Positions 28,729-38,440 of a DNA stretch of 57,513 nucleotides are shown here, piece by piece; positions within the stretch are counted from its first letter, which is position 1, and every line of letters begins with the position of its first letter. The notes under the pieces are model-generated. The model did not search any database. It saw only the letters and a list, made by a program, of their open reading frames with translations, and had not been told where the DNA came from. Source of the DNA: Acephala macrosclerotiorum (Eukaryota > Ascomycota > Leotiomycetes > Helotiales > Mollisiaceae); assembly GCA_014904845.1 (NCBI GenBank), contig MU119494.1, forward strand, positions 6,818-64,330, in the 5' to 3' direction. Position numbers and translations under genes: made by a program.

Positions 28729-31330
28729 TATAATCGTCAAAAAAAAAAAATACTATCGACGAATAAATAAAAATGGAATAATAAATTAATTTAAAAATAA
28801 AAAAAAATTAATATTCGCGATTAAATAAAACGATTAAAAAAATACAATTACGCGTAAAAATATTATATTTTAAAAAATAAAATAAAAATAATACGAAGAA
28901 ATATTGAAATTTTAAATATAAAAAATAATAAATTAAATTAAATTAAAAAAAGTTTTTATAAACGATTTTCGAAAACGATTAAATTTCGATTACGATTACA
29001 AATATAATATTAAAAAAAGTTTTACGATTTATTTTCGATTTAAATATTGTTTATAAAATTTTTATTAAAAACTCGTATAATAAACCGTAAAAAAAAATTA
29101 TAAAAAAAAAAAGAAAAATTTTTAAATATATTAAAATTTAAAATTTTATTAATACGTAAAATCGATTAATTAATATTTTTAAAAAAAATTTCAATTATAT
29201 TAAAAATTAAAATAAAATTTATATATTAAAAATAAATATAAATATACGAGAAAAATATTTTATTAATCGATGAAAAAGTTTATAGTAATTATTTATTAAT
29301 AATATTATTAAATTACGACAAAAAAAATAAAAATAATTATAAATATACGAATTTGAAAAAATTAATATAAATAATACGTATTCGATTATACGTTTAATAC
29401 TCGAATTAAATATTATAACTATTTAATAAAGAGATTATATATTACGTAATTATAAACGAATTCGAATTTTTTTTTTTACGTTTTTTTTAAGTAATTCGAT
29501 AAATGTTTAATTTAATACTAAGTATAAATATTCGCGTAATTAATAATTTGATTTTGAATTTTAATAATAATATATTAAACGATATTTATAAATTCGATCG
29601 TTTAATTTTAAATAAATTTTTTATCGATATCGATATTCGATATAAAAAAGCAAATAAATTGAAAGTAAATAAAATTATAATCGTAAACGATATTAAAACG
29701 AAAATAAAAAAATTAATTATTATAATAATAATAATATAAATTTAAACGATAAAAATAATAATAATAAAAATACGAACGAAAAATAGAATTAAACGCTATT
29801 AATAATTTGTTTAACGATTTGTATTTAATAAAAATCTCGAATTTTTCGAAAAAAATTTTAAAAAAAAAATAATATTATAAAACGCGATTACGTATTACAC
29901 GTTCGTTTTTAATTCGACGTTATTAATCGAGTTTTAAAAATCGAATACTCGCTCGATTTTATTTTTTTTTTTTAAATTTCAATAATAGAACTATTTTTTA
30001 CATATTTTTTAATTTAATTTTTTAATAATTTTATTATAATTTAATTAAATATTATAAATAAAAAATTTTAAAAATTAAAATTATATATTTATAAAATAAA
30101 AATTTTAATTAATCGAATTTATATTAATAATTTTTAAAATTTTAATTTTTATAAATTTAATATTTATTAATATTAATAACATAATTATCGATAATATTAT
30201 TTATAAAAAATTTAAAAAAAATTATAATAAATTTCGAATTTTTTTCGAAAATCGATTTTAAAATTTTTTTAATAATAAATATTTATATATTTATTAATAA
30301 AAATAAATTAATTTTTTAATATTTTAAAATTATAAATATAAAATTAAAAAAAATTAATAATATTTATAAAAAATATTTTATTATTTTTTTATATTATTAT
30401 TTAAAAATTATTTAAAAAATTTAATATATAATTATTAAATAAAAAAACGAAAATTCAAAAAAAATTAATTAATAATTTCGAAAATAATAAAAAAAATTTA
30501 TTATATCTTTTTATTAATTTTAAAAAAATATAAAAATTTAATAATAAATTTTTTTTTAATTTTTTAAATTATTAATTTAATAATTTAAAAAAATTATAAA
30601 ATGATTAAAAACGTAAAATAATATTCTTAAAAAAAAAATTTATTTTACGTAAAAAATTAAAAATTAAAAATTTAAAAAAAAATTAATATTATATTTAAAT
30701 CGATTTAAATAAAACTTTTTTAAATTATTAATAAAATAAAATAAAATTTGTACGAAAAAATTATTTAAATTTGAAAAAATAAAAAAATATAATTTATTAA
30801 AATAAAAAATTATAAATTTTTAAAAATCGCAAATTTATAATTTATTTACAATTTTAAAAAAATTTATTATTTTATAAAAAAATAATACTAATAAATTTTT
30901 TTTAATTTATAATTACGTAATTAAAAAAAATAAAAAAAATAAACTTTTATCGATTTAATATTATTAAAATAAAATAATATTAATAATAATATAATTATAA
31001 TACTTATTTATTTATATCGATTATAAACGAGTAAATAAAAAAACTCGATTATTATTATTTTAATTAAAATAAATCAATTTAAAATATTTATAAAATATTA
31101 AAAATTTAAATATTATCTAAATAATTAATTAAAAATAAATTTTAAATTTTAAATTTTTTTTTATATTTAATTAAAGTTTTTAAATATATTATTTTATTGA
31201 ATTTAATTTTTTATATTTTTAATTTTATAATATAATTTAATATATTTATTTATTTTTTATAATATTAATTTTAATTTAATAATTTTATTATATTAAAGTA
31301 ATAATAAATTTATAAAATTCAATAATTTTA
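27078..31330. other. AT-rich RIP-type region, no gene seen
   Basis: About 4.25 kb of AT-rich DNA in which most of the remaining C and G occur in CpG. One open frame at 29503-29739 has a low-complexity I/N/K/L-rich translation that ends in an ATA/AAT microsatellite; I do not consider it a gene. Composition switches to normal within about 60 bases near 31330-31390, the left edge of the gene island. Confidence 0.7.
28639..28723. repeat. Poly-A tract with two TTAAAA interruptions
   Basis: About 85 bases of almost pure A on the plus strand, broken by short TT steps. It may be the tail of a non-LTR retrotransposon or simple slippage; no recognisable element lies immediately upstream. Confidence 0.85.
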
Positions 31331-31367
31331 TAATTATACACTAGTACGTACGAGTTTTATAGCTTAA

Positions 31368-31766
31368 AAACCGCTCGTAGATTCATACTCCTCTAGACTC
31401 TGGATCAGTAAAAGCATGCTTGAAGGCGGAGATTTTAACGATTTATGTCGCTTGCTTCTCCCACGAAACATCACCGATCGAGACGGAGAAGACACTAAAC
31501 ATTACGCAAGAAGCACTAACGGATTTGTTTTGGAAAATGACGACGGAGAAAGCCTAGCAGCTGCTTTGTATTAGACGAGCTGTAACCCATTCATCTTAAA
31601 GCATGAAGTGGAGCTCTTCCGAGTTTTAAAGCACTGGGTCCAGATGGTGGAGAGTGGGAGCTGGGAAGTTGGTGCTGAAGGTGTGAGTGGTGGGATTGAA
31701 AAGTGGAAAGAGGCTGATGAAAGTGAGGAGGGAAGCGAGCGTTACAGGCTGGAGCTCACGTGGTAG
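31368..31766 (+). pseudogene. C-terminal fragment of an unrecognised gene with one in-frame stop
   Basis: One frame runs from just after a TAA at 31365-31367 to a TAG at 31764-31766, interrupted by TAG at 31572-31574. The translation is normal, non-repetitive protein (RLWISKSMLEGGDFNDLC, then RSTNGFVLENDDGESLAAALY, stop, then FILKHEVELFRVLKHWVQ, ending YRLELTW). The protein character continues smoothly across the stop, so one base change is the likeliest cause. CAG to TAG would be a C-to-T change. The 5' part is missing and replaced by AT-rich DNA. An internal ATG is at 31416. I do not recognise the family. Confidence 0.55.
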
Positions 31767-32147
31767 TGCAAGTGGCAATTCATATCAAAGAAACATTTTT
31801 TTTACGGTACCTCTCTTCGGCTTCTAAAACTTTACAAAAAGCCAGAGAACTTTTCGAAGGACAAGACTACAGCTTTGGACGAAGTGGGAACACTTTAAAG
31901 AGTCGTGGAGCGAAGTTACCTCACTTGTACTAGATCAGAGAATTGCTAGGACATTACTACTCGACATGGCATCCTTGAAAGATTATAGTCAAGAGATGGG
32001 TGGAAGTGTTTCCAGACTCTTTAGGTAACTGGTACTCGATAACAGCTCAGTAGCCCATATGGCTTCCATTCCCCTCTCGTCTCTCCTTAGGAGGTTTAAC
32101 TATTTCGGGCCCCATTAGCACAAGGATTCAGTTCCTAGGGATAGATT
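31767..32147. other. Intergenic, no gene seen
   Basis: About 380 bases of normal composition between the gene remnant and the 3' end of the first UstYa-like gene. No convincing frame was found; it presumably holds the downstream region of the minus-strand gene. Confidence 0.6.
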
Positions 32148-32840
32148 CTACTTACACTTCTGAGGCAGCTCACAAGATGTAAATACATTGAAGAACCTAG
32201 CTGGTGCCTTCCATTCTGGGTATTTCTCGGCATCTCTTGCTATCGACAATGCCGTCGAACAATGCATGGTATGCAGAAATTGACCAATTTGGCTATCGAT
32301 CGGTGTCCCTCGAAGAATTGCTCGGTGTAGCTTTCTCCAGGTATAGGCACAGTGCGCGTCGTGGTATGCCATCGAGACATACACAGGACTGGGGCCACCT
32401 GTTGATCTCATATGATGCTGTGACAGCTCCTCATTGCCCCACGGATCAGCGTACCAGTGCCAGTCGCCATATTCCAGAAAGTCTTTCTCAAGATCCTTAT
32501 CATAGCAGTCTGGGTGCACCCACCCTCCTGGTATGAAGTCCATGATGCAGCCATTCTTTATCGCTTCCTCCGAAGAATTGCCACAATGTCCCGAGCCAAA
32601 TGGTTTGTAAAGATATGGGTCAGAACTCAGAGCTGGAGGAGTATAAAGACCTAGAAGGTAGAAAATAGCCGCGAATGTTAGGCCGGTGATCGCGTAAAGG
32701 ATGATATGCGTCTTCATACGAGGCTTGTCGCTATTGATTGGTGAGAAATATGTGGCTTCATCGCTGTTAAGAGAGTCCTCTATCTCATAATCGAGAGACT
32801 GGCGATAATTGTCAAGTAGTTTGTCTTTTTGTTCTTCCAT
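32148..32840 (-). CDS. UstYa-like (DUF3328) membrane oxidase 1
   Basis: Single-exon gene for 230 residues. Proteins of this family catalyse oxidative cyclisation of fungal ribosomal peptides in the secretory pathway. The sequence shows an acidic cytosolic N-terminus, one membrane segment at about residues 45-66, then a lumenal domain. The paired HxxHC motifs that define the family are HDAHC at 160-164 and HTMHC at 190-194, and are thought to bind metal. A cysteine-rich block (CG at 86-87, GC at 97-98, W-VH--CYD at 107-113) is shared with the neighbour at 33971, so these two form one subtype. N-glycosylation signal NSS at 88-90. It is divergent from the gene at 33971, with about 1.1 kb of repeat-bearing promoter between them. 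Start: the first ATG, giving an intact family-length protein. No intron is needed. Substrate is inferred from the precursor 5 kb away. Confidence 0.93.
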   Translation of the reverse strand: MEEQKDKLLDNYRQSLDYEIEDSLNSDEATYFSPINSDKPRMKTHIILYAITGLTFAAIFYLLGLYTPPALSSDPYLYKPFGSGHCGNSSEEAIKNGCIMDFIPGGWVHPDCYDKDLEKDFLEYGDWHWYADPWGNEELSQHHMRSTGGPSPVYVSMAYHDAHCAYTWRKLHRAILRGTPIDSQIGQFLHTMHCSTALSIARDAEKYPEWKAPARFFNVFTSCELPQKCK

Positions 32841-33079
32841 TTTTGACGATCGATCAGGAAGATTGAGAATTCGAACAAGAAAATAGATGAAGCTTATCTC
32901 TCCATGGGCGAGACTCGGTAAAGGAACCCCCTTACTATGATGAGCAATTGTTTTGAAACTTGTGATCGTGGCACAGCCAATTCATGAGCTGAGGGTTGGG
33001 GCTTGGGGGCTGAAGAGGGGGCGGTAAGACGTCCACCAACCTGCAGGACCCTGCAGCCAACCGCAACTGCTGCGCCTTG

Positions 33080-33620
33080 GCATTTGTGGCGAAGTTATCC
33101 TGATCGATTCATACCGACAGCGGTAACGGACTCTCCGCAATATTAATGCCTATCTACGCCGTCTGACAACGTCGGATGTTAGGCAAATGGTTACGTCAAG
33201 TGACGCGGCATTTGTGGGACTGATCAATTCATACCAATAGCAATAAAGCGGCCGTAATGAAATCCTTCTCAATGCCAACTTACGCCGCTTCACCGCGTTG
33301 GAAATCTTAGCGAAATGGTTATATTAAGTGAGATATTTGTGGAAGTTTGGTCCATTCATACCAATAGCTGTAAAGCTTTTGCAATGCCAACATCTGCCGT
33401 CTGACAGCATCGGATATGCTACTGGTAGGAAATTGGTTATATCAAATAACGCGGCATTTCTTGTACGCCGTCTAACAGCGTTAAACGTATAAGGCAATTG
33501 GTCGAACTTTTGAATCGCGAGTATCAAATGGCGTGATGCTAATCACCTCATGATAACAGCGGCGAAGAATCATTCACCTGTTTTACGCCGTCTGCAAGCA
33601 TTGGATGCGTCAGGCAGATA
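33080..33620. repeat. Degenerate tandem array in a divergent promoter
   Basis: Four to five diverged copies of a roughly 75-130-base unit. Each contains a version of TACGCCGTCTGACAACGTCGG followed by GGCAAATGG, then GCATTTGTGG and ATTCATACCAATAG. Core positions are near 33155, 33281, 33394, 33464 and 33584. The core is partly palindromic (CCG spaced from CGG), a shape compatible with a zinc-cluster regulator site, but it could equally be an aged minisatellite. It lies between the divergent genes ending at 32840 and starting at 33971. Confidence 0.75.
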
Positions 33621-33970
33621 GTCACACTTTTTGGAGCGCAACTATCGTGCTGCAGGAAGAATGGTTCATCGGAAACAAAACCTCGCTCCGCCGAACCATA
33701 ACTTGTGGATGGTAGGATTCAACACGGGGAGTTCTGACTTACGCACCACCACTGCACTATTGAGCTGACCTGAGCTTTGAGATTGGCTTGACTGTTCTAA
33801 GCGAGGATTAAAGCTTAAATTTTCAAGCTTAGTCAATACGGTACCACTTCTCCTCCATTTACTTGAGTACATGACGCGGTGAATACATTCCACGTTTACC
33901 TTTTTGGTCCTGAACTTGTCCATGCCCATAATCCAAGAACATCCGTGCTGTTTGTTTTGCTTTACTTCCT

Positions 33971-34696
33971 ATGATGGCTCTCAAACAAGTGGCTTCACTC
34001 TCAAAATTGCAAGACAGCTTGCGCGGCGGCTACAAGAAACTGAGCTCCAATGAAGAGGATGACTTAGCAATGGACCAAACCCAAACCTCCCAACTGCACT
34101 TCCAGTCTCGGTCTCGAAGGATCTCCCACCTGCATGTTCTCGCCATTTTCCTGCTTCTCGTAATGTCGAGCAGCCTCATTGCCGTCTTTTTTGTCAACAA
34201 AGGCAGCCACATCGAGTATCACAGCTTGAGACCCCTCAATGGCTCAGAAAACCCCAGCGAGGGCTTCTCGGAATGGATCGACTGTGGTCAAACAGCGCCA
34301 GAGGCCCTCGACCGCGGCTGTGTGTTTGACCTTATGCTCTCAACATGGATTCACGAGTCCTGCTATGACGGCGAGGTGATGAATAGGTATCTTCGAGAGG
34401 GAAACCACACTTACTTTCATGATGAGGAGATGGTGCATGAGATTCCCGAGGAAGAAGCTCGGCGTGGAGAGTATAGAACTCTTTGGACGGACGGGGAGTT
34501 CCATCTTCGGCACTGCGTTTATTTGATGGATATGCAATTACGGGCGTACAAAACGGGACGGCCGATCGAGGTGTCAATATATAGCTTCGAGCATACGCAA
34601 CACTGTGTGAACATGACCCTTTGGCATGATCGGGATGGAAAGAAGACAAAAATACATGCATTACATGGCAAATGTGGCTTTCCAAAGACGAGATAG
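33971..34696 (+). CDS. UstYa-like (DUF3328) membrane oxidase 2
   Basis: Single-exon gene for 241 residues of the UstYa family. After a hydrophilic N-terminus ending in a basic patch (about 47-50) there is one membrane segment at about 53-75. The lumenal part carries N-glycosylation signals near 90, 145 and 214 and the two HxxHC motifs HLRHC (178-182) and HTQHC (208-212). Like the gene at 32148 it has the CG...GC...W-H--CYD cysteine block (105-133), so both belong to the subtype lacking the HQLHC form. Two ATGs are adjacent (33971 and 33974), so the start is uncertain by one residue. It is convergent with the gene ending at 35142. Probable role: cyclisation of the repeat peptide encoded at 37152. 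Confidence 0.93.
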   Translation: MMALKQVASLSKLQDSLRGGYKKLSSNEEDDLAMDQTQTSQLHFQSRSRRISHLHVLAIFLLLVMSSSLIAVFFVNKGSHIEYHSLRPLNGSENPSEGFSEWIDCGQTAPEALDRGCVFDLMLSTWIHESCYDGEVMNRYLREGNHTYFHDEEMVHEIPEEEARRGEYRTLWTDGEFHLRHCVYLMDMQLRAYKTGRPIEVSIYSFEHTQHCVNMTLWHDRDGKKTKIHALHGKCGFPKTR

Positions 34697-35141
34697 CGGG
34701 CTTAATACTATGGGGGTTAAGGCTGAGCATGTGACTTAGATTTGGACACTTGATTCTGGACACGCAAATGTAAATGAAGCCAGAGCTTCCCTACGGACTC
34801 TTCGTTCTTTGTGAAAATCTATCTCTTGACTCCAGTGTTGAACTCCTTCGTGCTCTTATACCTTGACAAATACACGGTGACACTGCATCATAGAAACAGG
34901 ATTGCACAGTCTATCAGAAGAGGGCATTGATCTTCAAAATAGAGCTTCACTCGAAGTTAAGTGTAGCATAAGATCAAGGGCAAACCAATGTACAAGGCAA
35001 AAAAAGATGGGTGGTCAATGAATGTATTTAGGATAACTACGGCCGTGAAAATGACATGGGAATTCTAGCACACCTCGCCCAGACTGAGTCTTAGTCACAC
35101 TAAACTTTCGCCGCCCAAACCGAATCCTCCCAGGCATCACT
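34697..35141. other. Convergent intergenic region, no gene seen
   Basis: About 445 bases between the 3' ends of two convergent UstYa-like genes. No frame with protein character beyond shadows of the neighbours was found. It presumably contains both polyadenylation sites. Confidence 0.65.
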
Positions 35142-36295
35142 TTACAAGATGATCTTCTCATCAGGGTTAGCTCCGTTAAGATGATTAGGGTTCGTAAGTT
35201 CCGGGGCTCTATACTTGTACCAGTCGTCTGCGGCGGGTAACTGTTTGGCTCCGAGCGGCTTCCTGACCATGCTATTGTACTTGTCCACATCAAGCGTGTT
35301 TTCAACACGCCAATGCGTCAAGGCTTCAAAGTCAACACACTGCCGGTTGATACCGAATATGGGGAAGGGCCTATCGTGGTTTTCAACCCAGTGATAAGTG
35401 ACAAGGTTGAGATTGCCACTGCACTGGAGCTCCTGCATAAGTATGTCGACACAGTGGTCAACGTGAAATTTCCAAATAGGTTTTTCACGACCACCTGAAA
35501 CTTTAGGATAGAGATCTCCATATGCTATCTGTCGGAGAGTATTCAAGCAATGGACTGGAGAGAGTCTCAGAGTCAGTAAAACTTCTTTGGGACTTGTCTG
35601 GGAGGCATCTGTCAAGAAAATAAAGATGTCTTGGGAGGGAAACAATGTCTCGTCACTCCTCAAACAATCTAGAAAATATCCCTCGGAGAACACTCACGTT
35701 GGTGATACACATCAAAAGCTGCCACATAAGCGTCATCGCCAAGACCCCATTCTTCATCATCTAGCTTGGCAGCCGTCGAAGGGTCTACACCCATTCCTCG
35801 AAGTTGCGCTGCTGTCACGGGAATGATTCTGTTCTTTTCATACTCCTCCCATTGACTTTCTGTCTCATCGTTGATTTGTCGGGCAATTGATGGGTTCTCT
35901 GGTGGCCAGAAGGTGCCATTGATCTTCTTGACCTGTGAATCGAGGCGTATAAGGTCATGAAGGGGCGCTGTTGAGAATTAATACTCATAATACAATCAGT
36001 TTGGCAAAAATTGCCATGAAATTGGGGCTTTACTGTACGCTGAGGTTCTCCTGAAGTTCGCGTTGAGAACAAGGTAGTTGCCGTAGAACCACGTTCCGAA
36101 GAGCAAGCTTGAGAAGATAAAGACAACAATGTTCAATGATGATATTATAATCATGAAATTTCTCGTTGGTCGATGTGCAACTCTCGATGATGTCTTCCCC
36201 AAGAGCAAGGTCTGTCCCTCCTCATCGCCGCCATCGGAGGTTGAGTCTCTCGACTCTAAGGGGCTCGGAATTTTGCTGTACTCAGTATCCTTCAT
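35142..36295 (-). CDS. UstYa-like (DUF3328) oxidase 3, three exons
   Basis: I model three exons: 36295-36034, 35967-35698 and 35554-35142, giving 314 residues. Intron 1 (66 nt) runs GTAAAG to CAACAG. Intron 2 (143 nt) runs GTGAGT to CTCCAG and splits the codon so that the canonical HQLHC motif is restored at 176-180; the second motif HVDHC is at 208-212. One membrane segment lies at about 47-71, followed by RRTSAYTPL, as expected for the family. This is the canonical UstYa type, unlike the two genes to its left. The C-terminal ~100 residues after HVDHC include WRVENTLDVDKYNSMVRKP and look family-like. It shares an 856-base divergent intergenic region with the peptide precursor, a typical arrangement for co-regulated genes. 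The splice sites are my reading of the frames and were not tested. Confidence 0.92.
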
Positions 36296-37151
36296 GATAG
36301 ATGCTAAGGGAAATCACAACCCATCTCAAGCGAAGAGAGAAATAACCAAAGGCTTTTCTCGCATCAGCACGAAGAAGATCAGCATGCAACTGCGGCACAA
36401 TGCACGAATCTTGCCATTTTTGCTGAGGTTGGTTCATACCCATGGTGAGAATGAAATATCCTGTGGTCAGGGGTTTGAAAACTTCAACAACGGTACTCTA
36501 GACCGTCGCTTGCGTCACCCATTGGATACACACCGCTTTGCTTTTGCGGCGTGGAGTGGGGTCCATGCTGACTTTCTCAGTTTATGCTCCAGGGTTGCAA
36601 AAGACACGACGAGACCAGTGAGCCAAAACGAGCCCCTGCGGATACTAAAATAGCTACTCAGGATTATCCAGCGTGTGCTCAGGCGGTGCTCGGGCGATGC
36701 TCAGGAATGCTCACCCTCGGCTTATGCTTGCTCGCCCATGGCTCAGGCTAAAGCAGCAGCTGCTCAGGTCCAGAGACGGAAATGGAAATGGCATGAGAAC
36801 ATTCCCATACCGAATTAGCTATTTCGGACAAGGTTGATCACTGCCACTTAGCACATCATTGACTATTACAATTTGCAATTTGCCGGCCAAGTTAGCAAGT
36901 TGTACAATAGTCCCTGGGGATACCGACACATGACGGCTTTTCCGTTAGACTATATCCAATCTACTATGGGCATGCATTTCTACCTTGCCACAAATTTGGA
37001 TTGAATACTTTAAATCCCCGGACGTCTGCCCTCAAATTCGTGAAATCTTGAAAATCCAAGAGCTTTCGATTCGAATCACAAGACTCCAAAAAATCTACAA
37101 CTCTACTTCTCACTTCTAAACCACATTGTCTCATCGTCTACTTTCGCAATC
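36296..37151. promoter_or_regulatory. Divergent promoter between oxidase 3 and the precursor
   Basis: An 856-base region between two divergently transcribed cluster genes. It contains an ACGCCG hexamer (as CGGCGT at 36547-36552) also found in the two other cluster intergenic regions. At about 36650-36775 it has a concentration of TGCTCAGG-like heptamers, about seven in some 120 bases. The last ~100 bases before the precursor ATG are CT- and A-rich, as is common for fungal 5' leaders. A plus-strand open frame at 36129-36653 overlaps it but looks like a shadow. Confidence 0.55.
36650..36775. repeat. Cluster of TGCTCAGG-like short repeats
   Basis: About seven copies of TGCTC(A/G)GG or close variants occur here, with spacing of 10-25 bases. 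Short dense repeats in a shared promoter may be binding sites or slippage products; the sequence alone does not decide. Confidence 0.6.
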
Positions 37152-37710
37152 ATGCAGATCTCTGTTTTGATCAACTTCTTTTTTGCGGCTAGTGCTATCG
37201 CTCTTCCTCAGCCAGTAAGCCTAACACTACCACCTGGAACGATCAAGTACGCTAATCATATTATAGGCCCGTCGTGACTTGCCGTCCCTTGGTAAGATTG
37301 AGGCGCTATGCTAGTGAACACCAGAAACATGCTAAGAGACTGGCTTCTACAGAGTACAATGATAACAATGCCGTCGAAGACAAGCGTGCCGCGGAACTTC
37401 CATCTCTTGGTAAGATTGAGACGCTATGCTATTGATCACAAGGAACCAAGCTAATGCGCTGAATCCTTTAGAGTACAACGACAACAACGCTGTCGAAAAG
37501 CGGAACTTGCCATCCCTCGAGTACAATGACAACAACGCTGTCGAGAAGCGTAACTTGCCATCCCTCGAGTACAATGACAACAACGCTGTCGAAGACAAGC
37601 GTGAGTTGCCGTCCCTTGGTAAGATTGAGACACTATGCCGTTGAAAATAGGAAAGAAACTAATGGGCTCGTATAGAGTACAACGACAACAATGCTGTCGA
37701 AGACAAGTAG
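37152..37710 (+). CDS. Dikaritin-type RiPP precursor with five repeats, five exons
   Basis: Exons 37152-37214, 37267-37291, 37353-37409, 37472-37618 and 37676-37710 join to 327 nt, 108 residues. Residues 1-18 or so form a signal peptide (MQISVLINFFFAASAIALP). After ARR come five copies of LPSLEYNDNNAVE, four of them followed by KR or DKR (Kex2-type sites) and the last by DK and stop. This layout of signal peptide, identical cores and dibasic sites is that of UstA/PhomA-like precursors, and the adjacent UstYa-family genes support it. Residues just after each basic site vary (D, AAE, N, N, E), while the 13-residue core is invariant. Introns 2-4 all sit in phase 1 at LPSL^E, begin GTAAGATTGAG and are clearly homologous. 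Kex2 would release peptides for cyclisation by UstYa-like enzymes. The product is unknown, and the single Tyr in each core is the likeliest cross-link partner by analogy. The sequence matches no precursor that I recognise. Confidence 0.92.
37215..37266 (+). other. Precursor intron 1 (52 nt), unrelated to introns 2-4
   Basis: GTAAGC to TTATAG, phase 0, separating the signal-peptide exon from the repeats. A CTAAT branch-point-like motif is near 37252. Its sequence does not resemble the three repeat-associated introns. Confidence 0.85.
37292..37675 (+). repeat. Three homologous introns at the same codon of successive repeats
   Basis: Introns 37292-37352 (61 nt), 37410-37471 (62 nt) and 37619-37675 (57 nt) share the start GTAAGATTGAG(G/A)C(G/A)CTATG and diverge towards the 3' side. 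All interrupt the Glu codon of LPSLE in phase 1. The two intronless junctions use CTCGAG, whereas the intron-bearing junctions have CTT-G|AG, so the intronless repeats are their own sub-lineage. The pattern shows amplification of an intron-containing repeat unit. Confidence 0.9.
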
Positions 37711-38440
37711 ATCAAGATTGATGAGTAGTCAGCGAGGCGAGGCTGCTTTCCGGCCCTCGAACTCCGTGCTACTATTTCAGGTATTTAGTTGAATTTCTGG
37801 ATGATTCTGAGGACTGAGGCGAAGGAAAATTTGAGCTTTGGAAGTAGTTAGACAACTCTGATTATACCTATCACAAAATATATTACCAGCTCAAACTATT
37901 GTCGAGTCTCTTCACCTCAATAGTTGCAACATTCCACCACAACTGTCTTTCAGACTAGTTGGAAATTTTGACATTAGCCTTTTGAGACAAAATCCTATAA
38001 AGACGCCAGTAAACAACATAGGAAAATGCAATTAGACCCAAGCTTCTCAGACTAAGCGAGAGTCTTTTGCAATTGGTTGCGTTTATTTCCTACCGAATGC
38101 CGTCAGCCTTTGTACCCCAGAAATAAAGACGTCGTCAATACCTTCACCTACGTGGTCTCAAATGACTCGACGGGTCATTGTGTCAGCCGTACCTGGGCAG
38201 TTGGTAGATTCTGCGTGCGGAGTTTCGGCTCCGCTCCCGGAATGCCTCTCTGACTACCGGTGTCTAACCAGGCATGCAGGCGTGTATTTTACTTGTTCTA
38301 CAAAAAAGTGCAAATTGAGATACCCCAGGTGCATGGTGTCTTACATGTAAAGGGTTGCTATTTTGGCCTTGAAACGTGGTTGGGGCGGTTATCGTTTGTT
38401 AAGGTGAGAATAATTGTCGGTTATGTACAGAGTACCGGTA
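37711..38440. other. Precursor downstream region, no gene seen
   Basis: About 730 bases of normal composition after the precursor stop. Short plus-strand frames (for example 38162-38350) have no family resemblance and overlap each other in different frames. I see no gene. Confidence 0.6.

Noticed and set aside
29503..29739. 78-codon frame in AT-rich DNA
   Set aside because: Starts in degraded sequence and ends in an AT microsatellite translated as poly-Ile; no family signal.
34332..34763. Minus-strand 143-codon frame
   Set aside because: Antisense shadow of oxidase 2, which has clear family motifs on the other strand.
35015..35521. Additional frames on both strands around the end of oxidase 3
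   Set aside because: Alternative-frame shadows of its last exon.
36129..36653. Plus-strand 174-codon frame
   Set aside because: It overlaps the first exon of oxidase 3 in antisense and runs into the shared promoter; no family resemblance.
37347..37598. Minus-strand frames with a STALLSLYSRDGK-like repeat opposite the precursor
   Set aside because: They are the antisense reading of the precursor repeats; no start context or signal peptide, and the plus strand gives a far better model with splice sites.
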